The notes beneath the pieces are model-generated. The model saw only the letters and a list, made by a program, of their open reading frames with translations, did not search any database and was not told where the DNA came from. Below are positions 25,341 to 38,300 of a stretch of 64,000 bases of DNA, in pieces. This DNA is from Epiperipatus broadwayi (Eukaryota > Onychophora > Udeonychophora > Euonychophora > Peripatidae). The DNA is taken from NCBI GenBank assembly GCA_028023455.1, contig JAQFVV010012509.1, positions 1,550,001-1,614,000 of the forward strand, in the 5' to 3' direction. Position 1 is the first letter of the stretch, and the number at the start of each line of letters is the position of its first letter. The position numbers and the translations under genes are program-made.

Positions 25341-26330
25341 TTCTACACTTACTTCTATTTTCCCTAATATTCTCATAATATTGCCACTAGCATCTTTCGC
25401 TCTTAAATTAGTTCTCATTAATATAAGGGGGTTCACACAATTTTTTGCTCCTATTTTCTGATCTTTGACTGCCATCATTGATACGTTGATCCGCTGTCAA
25501 TTTTCATTTTTAAATTTGTATTTAATAATTTCACTGACATTATGAATTGGCTGCGATGAGCACTTTGGATATTATAAATCTCACATTTCTGCTTGTTTCC
25601 TTTTGGAAAATTGGGTGATACACTACAATCTTTTCCTCATTAGACCTACATGTTTTCTCTAAATGACCTACTTTGCCACAGACTCTACAAGGCTCTTTGT
25701 TAAATCTACATTTACGTGCCATGTGACCTTTTTTTGCACAACAGTAGCAAACAATTTCCTTAGACTTACTCTTAGCTGGCTGATATTTATTTTCAGTTTT
25801 TCATTATTATTTCATTATTATTGCTAAAATTTCGACGAGCACTATCTCATGGCTGCTCCCTTTTGATTGCTTCATCATATGACAAGTCTCTTGAAGCCAG
25901 TAACCACTGAGTCAGTATATCGTCGCACATCCCTCAAAGTAATTGTTCCAGTGGAGCATCCTCTAATTCATCAGCTCTTAGCGAGTTCCCTCAAAGTTTG
26001 ATCATAGTCTTGCATGCGTTCCTTGTTATTTTGCTTGGGATTACTATTAATTATTTAGTTTTCCAACTACTACTTCATATGGCAATTTCTCTGGGTCTTC
26101 GTAATCACATAACCAATTTGTGATTTCTATCACTTGCTGCCCAGCGTAACATAATGTGACAAGTTTAATGGGGTCAATAACAGACCTATTAATAAAAAAA
26201 AAATTCTCAATCCTTTTGCGATAAATTGGCCACTCCACAGGACTATTTACATTAAACTTACTTATTGTGAATTGCAGACCAGTCATCATCTTAACTTTTA
26301 TTCTGAACAACTTTTTTCTCTTTCCCCTTC
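25341..26330 (-). pseudogene. LTR-retrotransposon gag-protease fragment (Gypsy-like)
   Basis: The minus strand reads gag then protease. From 26310 there is WPIYRKRIENFF, LCYAGQQVIEI and DPEKLPYEVVVGKLN, typical of the gag capsid of Gypsy elements common in arthropods. After a degraded stretch, two zinc knuckles lie close together: CYCCAKKGHMARKC and CRVCGKVGHLEKTC (about 25755-25635). Further on, KIDSGSTYQ near 25485-25515 looks like a retropepsin active site (D-S-G). Stops and frame changes interrupt it. Reverse transcriptase and integrase are missing because the fragment is joined directly to the RTE 3' end. Confidence 0.8.
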
Positions 26331-27194
26331 TATTTCCAAATACACAACCTCAATGCACCATGAATACTACAATCTGGGTAAAAGTGGGCTGTCAAATAGA
26401 AATAAATGTAACTCAGAATGAAAGTTTTATAACTAAATACTGATTTCATTGCCTTAATATATTTACAAATTATACGTATCAATACTATTATTTACAAAAT
26501 ACATGGCCGAGGCATACATAAATTATAATAAAGCCAATGGAGTCTGTATAGTTCCTAGATACACTGTGGTACCTTCAGTGGTGGAGTTCACTGGATCCAT
26601 CCATAGCCCTCTTTACATTCTGGCCATTATGTTTCTTCTGTCAGTAACAATCTGCTACAAGGATGCGAGTGTGTAATCTGTGAGCTTTTATAGCTTCCCG
26701 CTGATAGTGGAATGTTCTAGAACATAATTAATTATTATTGTTCCTTATCTTTTTAAGTAATCATTTTCTAATCCGGAACTGCTTATCAACATTTTAATCT
26801 TAATATTCGTAACTTTGTAATACTTTATTTCTTTAAATTATATATATATAGCACAAACAAACAGAATTTCTAACTTAAATAAAAACATTTAAAAATAAAT
26901 AAGAAAAAAACTGAAAAAAAAAAATCAAATCATTATTCATAATCTATTTGATTATAATATATGTTAAATTCTCTGAAAGATTAAACTAAAGGTAGGCAAC
27001 AGAATATACAAGTAATATTTTACCATCGTCAAGATTAATCTGTCAGTAGTTAACATTTTTTTTTTACGCAATTTATTTTATAATTCATTTTTTAATCTTA
27101 CAATACACATTACAACTTGCCAGAAAAATGTAGTGGCTTTTTATTTAACGCTAATTAATAAACATTCAACAAAAATCACACATATTTTCTATAA
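26331..27194. other. Flank of the Gypsy-like fragment, possible leader or LTR
   Basis: About 26331-26730 is less AT-rich, and on the minus strand it lies directly upstream of gag, where a leader and 5' LTR would be. No second LTR copy is present to prove this. The rest is AT-rich with no recognised feature. Confidence 0.3.
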
Positions 27195-27202
27195 TAAATT
27201 TA
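27195..27202. repeat. Merlin target-site duplication, left
   Basis: TAAATTTA directly abuts the left inverted repeat and matches 28153-28160 exactly. It is itself palindromic. Confidence 0.8.
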
Positions 27203-28152
27203 GGTAAAGGTTTACTATAACGGTCTATGGGTGTTTGCCCTCTATTGTTTAAAATTTAAACTAAGTTGTTGACAATCTTACGTGTATGTTATTATATTAC
27301 AAATAAATTAAAATTTATTCAAATGTAAAAGATAATAAAAAAAACATTTACCTTTTTAAACATAATTATGTCCTATACACACTAGGAAGTTGGAGAAAAA
27401 AGCGGTATTGCTGTATCTACTCCGGAGGGCAAATTCATGCAGGTACGATGAAAACAAAGCTCTGCTAGTGCCAGATTGAAATTTCAGCTTACGCTTTGCT
27501 CTCACTACATGTTTTCAATATTCTGGGTGTGTATGTCTTGGTCTTCGGGATGCACAAAGTTGTCCTGATGGATGCATATACACACCATTGTTGAGACGGC
27601 TGATGTTATTGTACGCAGCCCAGCCATCGGAAATAATGTGCGTAACTGGTAAAATGAACCGCTGTATCAGCCCCTCCAGTGTATCAGCCGTCCTGTCTGC
27701 AACTTCTGTCAAAAAGCACTTTCTTGATGCTCTCTCTATACAGCCAGAATAGCAGCAACACTCAAAATTTCATCATCAGGTACTAAGCATGTAGCAGACA
27801 TTTTTTCCAACTATAAAACTGTACATGTGTGCGTGTAATTTGCGCCGTTGAACACATAGGGTATCTTTTTTTTTTTTTGCAACATGTGCTATAAATGTAG
27901 TTATTTTAAATTCTTAAGTTGTAGACAGTTTAAATTCTTAACTTTCAAACAAATTAAAAGTAATTCTTTTAATTAATGTGGTGTAATTAATCCAACATTC
28001 AAAAGGTTTTTTTATTTATTATTATCTTTTACATTTGATTACATTTTAATTTATTTGTAATATAACATACACGTAAGATTCTCAAACAATTTAGTTTAAA
28101 TTTTGAACATTAGAGGGCAAACACCCATAGACCGTTATAGTAAACCTTTACC
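27203..28152 (-). mobile_element. Merlin DNA transposon, internally damaged
   Basis: A 950-bp element with long terminal inverted repeats of about 140-150 bp. The ends read GGTAAAGGTTTACTATAACG on the left and its complement on the right, with the leading GG usual for Merlin. The element is flanked by an 8-bp direct repeat, TAAATTTA, at 27195-27202 and 28153-28160, which fits the 8-9 bp target duplication of the superfamily. Between the arms is a broken minus-strand transposase of the IS1016/ISXO2-like DDE type. It is too short to be autonomous. It lies about 0.9 kb upstream of INTS2. Confidence 0.88.
27380..27765 (-). pseudogene. Merlin (ISXO2-like) transposase fragment
   Basis: On the minus strand GCIERASRKCFLTEVADRTA leads into TLEGLIQRFI and then HIISDGWAAYNNI. 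The ISDGWAAY block is the second catalytic aspartate region of ISXO2-like transposases. Further on, RAKRKLKFQSGT and SSYLHEFALRSR match the C-terminal region. The short signature QNIENM that normally joins these blocks is present only in a shifted frame near 27510-27530, so an insertion and a compensating loss flank it. The N-terminal part with the first catalytic residue is missing. It is inactive. Confidence 0.8.
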
Positions 28153-28160
28153 TAAATTTA
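28153..28160. repeat. Merlin target-site duplication, right
   Basis: TAAATTTA directly abuts the right inverted repeat and matches 27195-27202 exactly. Confidence 0.8.
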
Positions 28161-29029
28161 ATAAGCTTACAATCTGCATCTCGAAATTGAATGATTAAGT
28201 AACCCATAAAAAAAAAACCCTGCTAATTATTTTACTAATTAAAGCAGGTATGAATGGAAGTTGTACTTCTCTGCGTTCTTTGACTTTTACTGAAATACAT
28301 ATATAATATTTGAGCCATATTTTAAAGAGCAATTTATAATGCTTGCTAAAGGGACAAGTTTTCTTACATAATAATGATTTAACTTCCATCTATTTATTTA
28401 TAACTATCATTGATAGAACAATCAATTACAAATGATCAATCATAATAAAAGTTAAAAACACTAAAGTATTCTTGCATTTAGTAAAACTAATTTTAAAAAA
28501 GCTTGTCGCAATAAGAAAAAAAAAGCTTGAATGCAAAAATAATTTAAAAAAAAAATCCAGAAACTAATTGTTTAATATTTACTTTACTAACATATAGAAT
28601 AAAGGTCACATTAAAAAAGACAACAACTTAAATTATATTAAATAAATTTTTGTTTATATGTACGAATTTGAAAGCATATACATTTAAAAAAAAGTATTTT
28701 GGATCTTATAAACATATATATATAATTCTCTGATATTTTTATTTACAGTATATCCTTCTAAATTAAAAAACAACAACAAATAATTTGAAGTACATTTGCA
28801 AAACAGTAGAAAATAATACCTCAGAAAACCATTAGTTTATGATAGTAGCGCAGATTCGGAAAACAATACTAACAATAAAAAATATTCTATTAAGATAACA
28901 GCATATAAAATAATACAGTAATTTTAAATAATTAATTATTAAATACATACTAAGAAATATGCATATAAATTTATTTATATTTATTACGAATAGATTTTAA
29001 GAAAAAATTGTTTTGCTCAATTGCTAATA
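28161..29029. other. Intergenic region upstream of INTS2
   Basis: AT-rich sequence between the Merlin element and INTS2. It should hold the INTS2 promoter, but no TATA or initiator element stands out from the AT background. Confidence 0.5.
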
Positions 29030-29071
29030 ATGGCCGATAAGTCATTTCTTTTCGTATTTTTATATAATTAA
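29030..29071 (+). other. Short upstream ORF before INTS2
   Basis: An ATG in a good start context (A at -3, G at +4) opens a 13-codon frame that ends in TAA 11 nt before the INTS2 ATG, in the same frame as neither a known peptide nor the main ORF. If the transcript starts upstream of it, it could dampen or tune INTS2 translation. The transcription start is unknown, so this remains an inference. Confidence 0.35.
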
Positions 29072-29082
29072 ATAGTTCTAAC

Positions 29083-29366
29083 ATGTCTTATAAATACACT
29101 GTTACACCCAAGGCTTTTTCGGCTATTCAAAATGTAAATGTGCAAGAACTTTCAGAATTAAAGGAAGTAGAATTAAGACCTCTATTACCTTGCTTAGTTC
29201 GTATGTCTTTATGTGCTCCACTGGATAATAGTAGACAATGGCAAGAAGACAAAAAAACTTTGCTAAGATTGTTATCAGGAATAGAAGCAGTAAACTCTCT
29301 TGTAGCTCTGTTATCGATAGACTTTCATATACTTGAGCAAGATGCTAGAAAAGAACAACAATTACG
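29083..29366 (+). CDS. INTS2: INTS2 coding exon 1
   Basis: It encodes the N-terminal 94 residues from MSYKYTVTPKAF to EQQL plus two bases of an arginine codon, then a GTAATT donor. The ELRPLLPCLVRMSLCAP and LLSGIEAVNSLVALLSIDFH blocks are highly conserved in INTS2. Confidence 0.93.
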
Positions 29367-32300
29367 GTAATTTTATATTGGATGTTTTTCCCATTTTATT
29401 TTAGTATCCCCTCTTCCCTCTTTTTTTATATACTATTACAAAAATTAGGGGGTTTGAACTCAGAATTTCACACGACCCTCAACTATCCACGTTATCTCAT
29501 ACTGCTGACACACATATGTCGGAAAGATAATCATCAACAAACGTATTTCGTACTAAATCACCCCTTGTCAGTTGGTCCAGATTATCATCACACATATATA
29601 TTGGTGATCATTTACCTTTTCGACATGTGTGTGATCATGTGTGTCAGCAGTATGAGGTAGCGTGGATAGTTGACGGTCGTGTGAAAGTCACAGTTCAACC
29701 CCCCCCTGTATATTACATTTTGGAATGCAGGTATGAAAAAGCCTGTACTGTAGAAAAAATTCATATACATTATAAAAAGTATATTTTTCCTAAAAATATT
29801 TTAGGCCAATAAATTGAAAATGTTTTGCATTGGTTTTTTCTCAATTTTGAATTAGATTTTTTTTATTAATAAATTTATGTCAGAAATGCAGTTTTTCCAA
29901 TGCAATTTATATTTCCAATATTTTTGTTTTATATAGATATTATTTAATGAAACAATAATTCACAAAACTTAATTGTGGCCAAATCAAAATTTTGTAGAAC
30001 AATAGCAAAGTTGAATTAAAATATACATAGTAAAATAACAAGAATAGACCAATAAAATATCATCTGACTCCGCATGACTAGTTTATAAAATATAAGCATA
30101 ATTTTTCATCGTCTCTATTACACTTACTAAAGTTTATAGTAAGTGGCATAGAGATGGTGAATATTTGGTCTATTTAATTTTTTTTCTCTCTCAGTGTTTT
30201 CCATGTTCATATATATAAGCTGGAATCAGATATTTTAATTTATACTAAGGCCTGGTCACAGGATAAAGGACACCATAATATATGGAAACTTAACTGATTT
30301 CAGATCTATGTGACTATGCAAGTAAGTTGATTTAAATTGAAAACATCTACATGTCTATTTAGTTCAGGTTGATAGTATAACAGAAGTAAATGGTATGGGC
30401 TGGAAAGAGAGTGCATTAGATCCTGAAGGTCTAGATGCACTGGTCCAAGATCCAAAGTTCTTCCCAGTGAAAGTCATAAGCTTGAAACTGATGTGGAGAT
30501 TTGGGATTTAATAAATATCATCTGACATCTATTACTACTAAAGGTTATAGTAATTGGCATAGATATGGTGATAAAAAAAAAAGCTAAGCTTTTATTTACA
30601 AAAATATACAATACATACTGATTAAATATGAGCTTGACTTAATCATATCAGAAATCTTTTTATAATTGCATAACATGAGACTTTTTTTTTTTTGCTTTTT
30701 AAATGCTCAAAAGACTTTTTTATGGTTTTTTAGTAAAGTGATTGTTACTCCTACATGATCTTGAAATTTTTTTAACCATAAATTGTTTTGCTGTAATTTT
30801 TTTTTTTAATCATCTCTTATCATTTGTGTTGCTGATTGGCATGATTATCTGGCATGACTATTTGACATTAAGGATTGATGGCTAATCAACTTTCAACAGC
30901 CTGTTATGAATTTATATATACACTAATATAATTAATTTTTTTAGCATATACAATTGCTGATCATATTTCTTTTATAAACTGCTTAGTTTTGAGTCTGTCC
31001 TATCTCTGGATTTCTGATTCAGAAAAATAACCTTGTTTATAAAAAGGCAAAGCTATTTAGAGTTTTAATAGGAAGTGATTCAATGACAATCCTGATGATC
31101 AATCAGACTTGTAGATTGATTAACGGATCACAAAAATCTAAATTAACAGACTAATTTCATTTTATCAATTATTTAAATCCTAATTTCTCATGTTTTTTAT
31201 TCCCTTAATTTATTTTTCATAATCTTAACTTTCATTATGTATGCATTATCTTTCAACATTAATTATAGCCATTTTTGATTCACTACAGGATAATGTTTTC
31301 AAGTTTAATCCAGTTTTTCTAACCTGTAGCCTCTTCTGTCATCCCAGAAAACTTGTTTAATATTTCATTCATTCATTTCACTCGTAGTTTCTAGTTTTAT
31401 CATTATATATTTTCAGGATCGATGAGTCTGAATGTAAACTAATAAAAAAAATCCCTATGAGAATTTCAACTTTAATGTTTTTCTTTATATTGAGTTAGTT
31501 AGATATCAAAGGATTAAATTAGCACGAAAAAAAAATAAAAAAATTCTAGAAGTAAATTTAATTAAATATGTTATATTTGGATGCACAGGCACACACACAT
31601 CAACACATAACCACATTATACACACATGTACTCATGTTTTTAGACATTTATAAACACATGCCCATACAAACAATAGATTAGAATTTTGTATATTAATTTG
31701 TTTTTGACTTGTAATGAGTAAGAAACTGTCTTGTTTAAACAATTGACAGATAAACTGGTATCATATTTACTTTCAAAAGATTTTTATTTACAGTCATAAT
31801 TTTATATAAAAATTGTTGAAAATAAAGTTATTAAAATTTTATCATTTTTTTTTTTTTGCATAATTTTTTTCTTTAATTGCTAAATAATTTCCACTAAAAT
31901 AGAATGCTGATTTCCTTTAAAAAAAAAAGCCTCAATTTTCTAAAATTATGTAAGATGCATAGCATATAGAGATGAAAGATATTTTTAGGATCACTATGCC
32001 TGAAGGGCAGTCACTCTTGCATTCTGATTTTTTGGTAAACAGTTATATTTCGTAACTTATGAAATGAAAAAAAAAAAGAAATCCTTTGTAAGCAAAATTT
32101 TCTTATTTATTTGTTATATCATTTATATTTTCTTTGATACTCATCTCTAATTTAAAGCTAAATTTAAGTGCTTGCTCCTGACCTGTTTGATATCATTTCC
32201 AATAAATTCTAAATAAAGTAAAATTAGTACCTGGTCAAGATAAAATTCTTAAAATTGGAAAATTTTATTCAAAAAAATTTTCTACTGAATACAAAATTGT

Positions 32301-35300
32301 CAGGTCCTTTTCCTCATTGATTAGCCTCAAATTTTTTATTAATGTTCTAATCATTTATTGCCCAGATCCTGAAGCTCAGGTATACTGCTATCTGTTGTTT
32401 ATTGACTTGTACAATGGGAAATCTAGCATATTGTTTTAAGCTATAGCTAAAATTAATATAAATATCATGGACAAACATAGCAAGAATAACTTGCTTTTAT
32501 TTATAAAAATGTAAAGGAAGTATAGATTGAGAATGAACTTATTTTGAGATTGATTAGATGATAGCAACATTTTTGAGATGTCAGAAGCTTTTAATTGGTT
32601 GTGGTTGCTACTGTTACAGTGATTTGGTTCTTCAGCTTAAATGCATTGCTGCTAATTTTTCTTTTTAATTGTGCTCCAGTCAATCTTGTCTAGCGCATAG
32701 GATTGTCTTCTTGGGATTCAGTTTGAAAATTAGATAGATATTCTACTCTTCAGTAGTGAATTCAGGAATATGTTCTGGATTTACAAATTTATTGAGATGC
32801 CTTTTTGGTATGTGGTAAGCTCTGTTAATTTGCTGACTGATTATTCCAATGTATTTTTTTTTAAAATTGCTACTTCAGTTTGAGTCTCTGATTTCTGTCT
32901 GTATCTCATTTTTTTCTGTTCCTCCTTTTGTCTTTTGACTAAAAGATTAATTACTAATAGATGAAAAATTCATTGCCATTTCAGTGGCCAATTACAATTG
33001 TAGATTATAAGATGTAGCAAATTAGTGGCTTGATTAATTATTTATTAAAAAGTTAGAACAAGTAATTAATTACTAGTTTCTCTTGGTTTTTTTATTTTCC
33101 TGGATGATGACTTTTAAGAGAAAGTGGAAGAGTTGTTTATTTCCTCTAATCTTAGAAAAAACAAAATATTATAAGGAATAGTGAAAAAAATGGTTAAAAA
33201 AGAAATAAATCTGTTTAGGTAATTTTTTTTCTTCTATAAATTTATATTTTTAGGTTTAAATGTATATTATTTCTCTTTTTTTTTTTTGTAGTCAAAAACT
33301 TTGTGGTGTTCATACAGAGAGCATTCTCATTTCTTCTCTTCAGAATGGATTGACCTTAGAATTTGAAAGGAGTGATTCTGCTCGCAGACTTCGTCTTTTG
33401 CTTAGTGAATTACTGTTTATCATGGCTCAGGTTTGTTATCACTTTTTACATTTTAATGTAATTTATGAATGGAAAATGATTTGAAATGCCCATGACTTAG
33501 GGTTTGATTCTGAATTGGGTAAATCTTGGAAATTTATTTTGAATGGTAAGCAGGTCTAGAATTTTTTTTTTTCAGATAGCAGCTTATAATCATTTCAACT
33601 AGTCATCCAGTTTGGGTTAGAAAATGAGTATCTAGCTATTATTGGCTGGAGGATAATGGTATAAGGTTAATTCGGGTTAGACAATTATTGATGTCTTGAT
33701 CATAAAAATAAAAAAGATGATTGTAACATGATGCAACTTTCATAACTGGAAGATGTACTCTAGTATTGAACCTATATTTTATCTTTATCTCTTTTTAAAT
33801 TAAAACTAATTTTTTTAAAGATAAAATTTTATTATTTCTAGTATTATTTGATTATCATGTGTATAATGGAGAGGATGTTAGAATAGGGTGAATAGAATCA
33901 CTTTTGGAAGTGTATAAGTAAATTGAGCAAATTATATTGTTTGTTTTAACTTTCGTAGCCAAAGAATAGAAAGAGTTTACATTTTGCCATAAAACTGAGA
34001 TCTTTAAAATATACAGAAACTGACCTGATGTCAGGTCTATATAACTATGTAGCTAGTTAATCTTTGGTTTGAAATTTTAGGGTTTCTTTGAATTTAAGGT
34101 TATTATATTGAATACTATAAAGGGATTAAAAATGGCTGCTAGATATATAAATCCATAAGTTGCACTTTGAATCCTATTCCTCACTGTTGTAGCAATATGT
34201 CATCTGATATTCATTGATTATCCAGGTTTACAATAGATGACTTTAGAATGGAGAGAAGAAAATTATTGTTGGCAGCATATGAATAAGATGAAATAGTCAT
34301 TTCTCCATCATCTGATTTTCTATTGGATGGACAGTTGAAGAGTTGCAGTGAATTGAAGCCTGTCCTTTAAAGTATGAAGATTGGCTATCTTAATATATAT
34401 CTGAGCACTTATTGCATATATGTGTAGAGATGATAATCTGGACCAACTGATGATTGCTGGTTTAGCATGAAATAGGTATATTGGTGATTATTTATCATTT
34501 CGGCATATATATGTTCAAGTATATCAGTGATATGAGATAGTGTGGAGAGTGGTGAGTCATGTGAAAGTCTGTGCTCATATACCCTATATATTACATATAT
34601 TGATACAGGTATATAATAAGCCTGTATTTCAGTTACTCCAAATTTATGTTAAAAAAGCTTCCAATTGTTGTTTTCATAAAATTTATTTTCTGATTTAATA
34701 CTTTTACCAAACTTTTTCTTTTAGTTTTAATTTATTTAAAATATTAACTTGTTTGATTAAATAGCTTGTTTAGTTCTTGCAGTTCTACATTGAATTTCTT
34801 TATTAATTCTTTTATCTTCTTCTATTCAGCTATTAAAACAGTTAACATTCTTAATTTGATCTATCACATTTTTTTTTTTTACCATGCTCTTAATAACACA
34901 ACCTTTGTTTTCTTGCTATTTATTTTCATTTCAAAATTGTTAAATGTTGTTTCAATATTTCTTATCTTTTTTTAAAATCCTTTTCTCTATCACTGAATGA
35001 AGTTTAATGTTTTGATTTTGTTATCCTTATTTATAGTTTTTTTTTAATCAAAATGTTTAATGAACAACAGTTTTATCTAACTTTTTTAATCTCCTATAAT
35101 CTCATCTGATGATCTAATATTTATTTATACTGTATATAATCATTTTTTCTCCTATATAAATTTTTTAATAATGGCTCTAATTCGGTTATTGTATATATAG
35201 TTGTATGAGAATGGGTTAACTATTTTAAGCACTAAATATTCATTAGCTATAATTTATTTACATATTATGATAAATGTATTAGTAATATTTACTAAGGCAG

Positions 35301-38300
35301 GGGTCGCCAACTGTAACGAGCATAGACGTTCGTTACATTGTTTTTTTTTTTAAATTTATTAAACATGAAAGTAAATTAAAAAGTTCGCATTTAAAAATTT
35401 TCTTTAAGAATTAAAAATTGAAATTAAATATCATCTTAAACTCTTATATATTAATTAAATCGCACAGATAATGAAAAATTATTAAAATAAAACTTTATTA
35501 AAGAAAAAGTATTTTAAAACTAAATTTTAAAAAGATTTGGAGATGAAATTATATCTTTAAATTTATCTTTAAATATATTTTTGATTTGGAAAACAGGTTA
35601 ATTAATCAGAAATGGAAATGATTGTTAATTAGTTAAATGTAAACCAGCCTTCGGCATTTAAATGTAAAAACACCGGTCAGATAAGAAAACAATAGAAACT
35701 GTTAGCAAATAAGAAGAAATCCCTATGGAATCGGACCGCAGCGAAAGGACCATCGCATCGGTGACGTAATGTAAATTCAATCCTTCACATTAATATAAAA
35801 GGAAAATTTGGAAATTATTAATCAGTGACTGGAAATTGATTATTACGATGTGACTATATGTAGTAGTACGGAGTTGGAGGAATTGACAGACGCACGGTCA
35901 ATTCTTTCAGCTGTTAAAGAAGGGAGAAATGAACTATCGTTTCCTACATTGAGGACCAACTAAATTAAAAAACCTCCGAATGAATAAATAAAACAACGGC
36001 TAAATGGATACCAATTTTAGGACGGCGTGGGAATTTACGTTCATGGCAAGCAACGGATAAAGTTGGACGTTTTAAAATCGTAAGAACTTATATATTCACT
36101 TGAAACAATAAGAACTCTAAATTTTAAAACTTTTTAGTAAATAATGCAATAGAATCCTATCTGACCAAACTAAATTCTTCATTAATAATGTTATTTGATG
36201 TATTTTTTTTCTTATTTATTTTGTAAAATCATTTCCATTTATTTATTTTTTGTTCTTTAAGTTTTATTATGATTGTTGTTTTCCGTTAAATTAATTATAA
36301 AAATGTTAAACTTAAGTCGGGCGTGAATGGCTGTATAGATTTGTAAAGTTATATTAGGGGAGGGTAATCTTAGGTTATTTATGTCGTTGTGAGATTGGGT
36401 CAATGGATTGGATATATTGATGTAGTTAGTAGATGTAATCGGAGATTCGCTACTGGCAGAATCGTTTATATATACGCCGCACTCACCCGTTTGCCTATGG
36501 AAGGAATTATAAGACGGAGAATGCAGTTCCTTTCTATGGAGTTTTTTTTTATTGTTCTTCTCGTTAGATAGATGTAATATTCCTATCTGATTGAGAGTCA
36601 ATGTCTTTCTTAATTCTTTTGGTGCTGCCGTATTTCGTATTACATTGAATACATCGATATATCAGATGGATTGATGACAGTTTGACGGCGAATTTTAGCC
36701 TAAGGTTAAATAGGGATAGAATATTTTAATTTCAATGCAAATCTATGTAGTATTCATACTCGATTCTAAATAAAAATGCATTAAACTTAAGTTGTTTATA
36801 GACGCTTGCATGGATTGTTTATCGGTTAACTATGTTTTGCGTTTTCATATTTGATCAAAATATATAGACATTCGATAAATAATGATACCTTACGGTGAGT
36901 ATCTAGAATGTATTTATTCGGATGTCTTTTAAGTTATTGGTGACAATGCAAGTATCTTATGATGAATACTATTGGGTTACGTAGAAATTTCCCTCCGCAA
37001 TTGTCAGTAATCAATAATTTTGTATTTTGATCGTTTATGTTTACTTTGAAATGTTTTTGACCGTGAAATCTATGTAACCGATCTATATTCAACATTATAA
37101 ACAAGCTTTCTAAATTTATCTGTGCGAACTTAATTAAAATGTAAAATTAGAATATAATAGTAATTAAAGGTAAATTAAAGTCAAAAATCAAAGTTAAAAA
37201 TAATGTTAAATGTTAAAATGTAAACTAATACTAAAATAATTTTAAATCTTATATATATGTGCATAAATAAATGTTTGTATGTTAATTACTGGCAGTGGCT
37301 TATTTTATTTATTTTTTAATGTTGAAATCTAATTAGATAAGATCTTATATTATTTAATCTCTGCTATTCCACTGAGCTAGTGACATGGGCTAACGACCGG
37401 AATCAAAATTTAAAAAAAAAAAATAATTTTTTTTTTGACTTACGTATCTGCCTACTTTATAAATTTTTCTAGGTTCAAATGCCTAGATGGCGCCCCGTAG
37501 TGCAGTTTACGTTAAGTCGCTTTCTCCGGATCGTTACAATGGCGAACCAACTCGGGCCGATCTTTAATAAACCACAAATACCCTGAGCAAATTTTGTCAA
37601 AATGAAATATTTGTATCTGTTTACATAAAGTCGTATACTTTAAATCTGATAAAAGCACTGCCAGAAAGAAATAGCACATATATTAAAAACCAACGGAAAG
37701 ATATAAAAAATTTTAAAACTAATTTTTGTTAAAAAAAAAAGTCAAAAGGTTGCAATAAATATGTTTTTTTTTGTTGTTGATATATATTACGCTTTAACGT
37801 GTATAGGCGCACAGCCCCGTAAGTTTATGATCGAAATGTGGTGCCTTACGATGAGTACCTTTGGGAATTACTTCAGTGTAACCCTATTTAAGCATTTTAA
37901 TCAGTCATAAATAAGTTGGTGGTATTTATAATTGTGCTGCAAATATACACGCATAAACCCATTATCTTTCAAAATATATTTACTTCAATGCAACCTTCCT
38001 AAATAATTTAAATAATTTGCTTGTCATGCCGTGAGTAAAAATAAAAGGTATAAAATAAAATAGAATTCTCGGGGGGAGGAGGTGTAAACGTAAATGGTCC
38101 TTAGGTAAGCGATAGTCAACATTTTCTTTTTCTTTTTGTATATAGTCTTTTTGTAAAATTATTAACCGGATGTTTTGTAAATGTCTTCGTCAATCGTGTA
38201 CCGTAATTACTAACCCTAAGTAAAATATTTTTTTTTTTTGATCATTTTTTTTAAGTAACTTTACTGATATGTAACGAGCATAGACGTTCGTTACATTGTT

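Noticed and set aside
36257-36601. 114-codon minus ORF and overlapping plus ORF as possible genes
   Set aside because: They lie in the LTR, and the other LTR copy does not keep the frames open.
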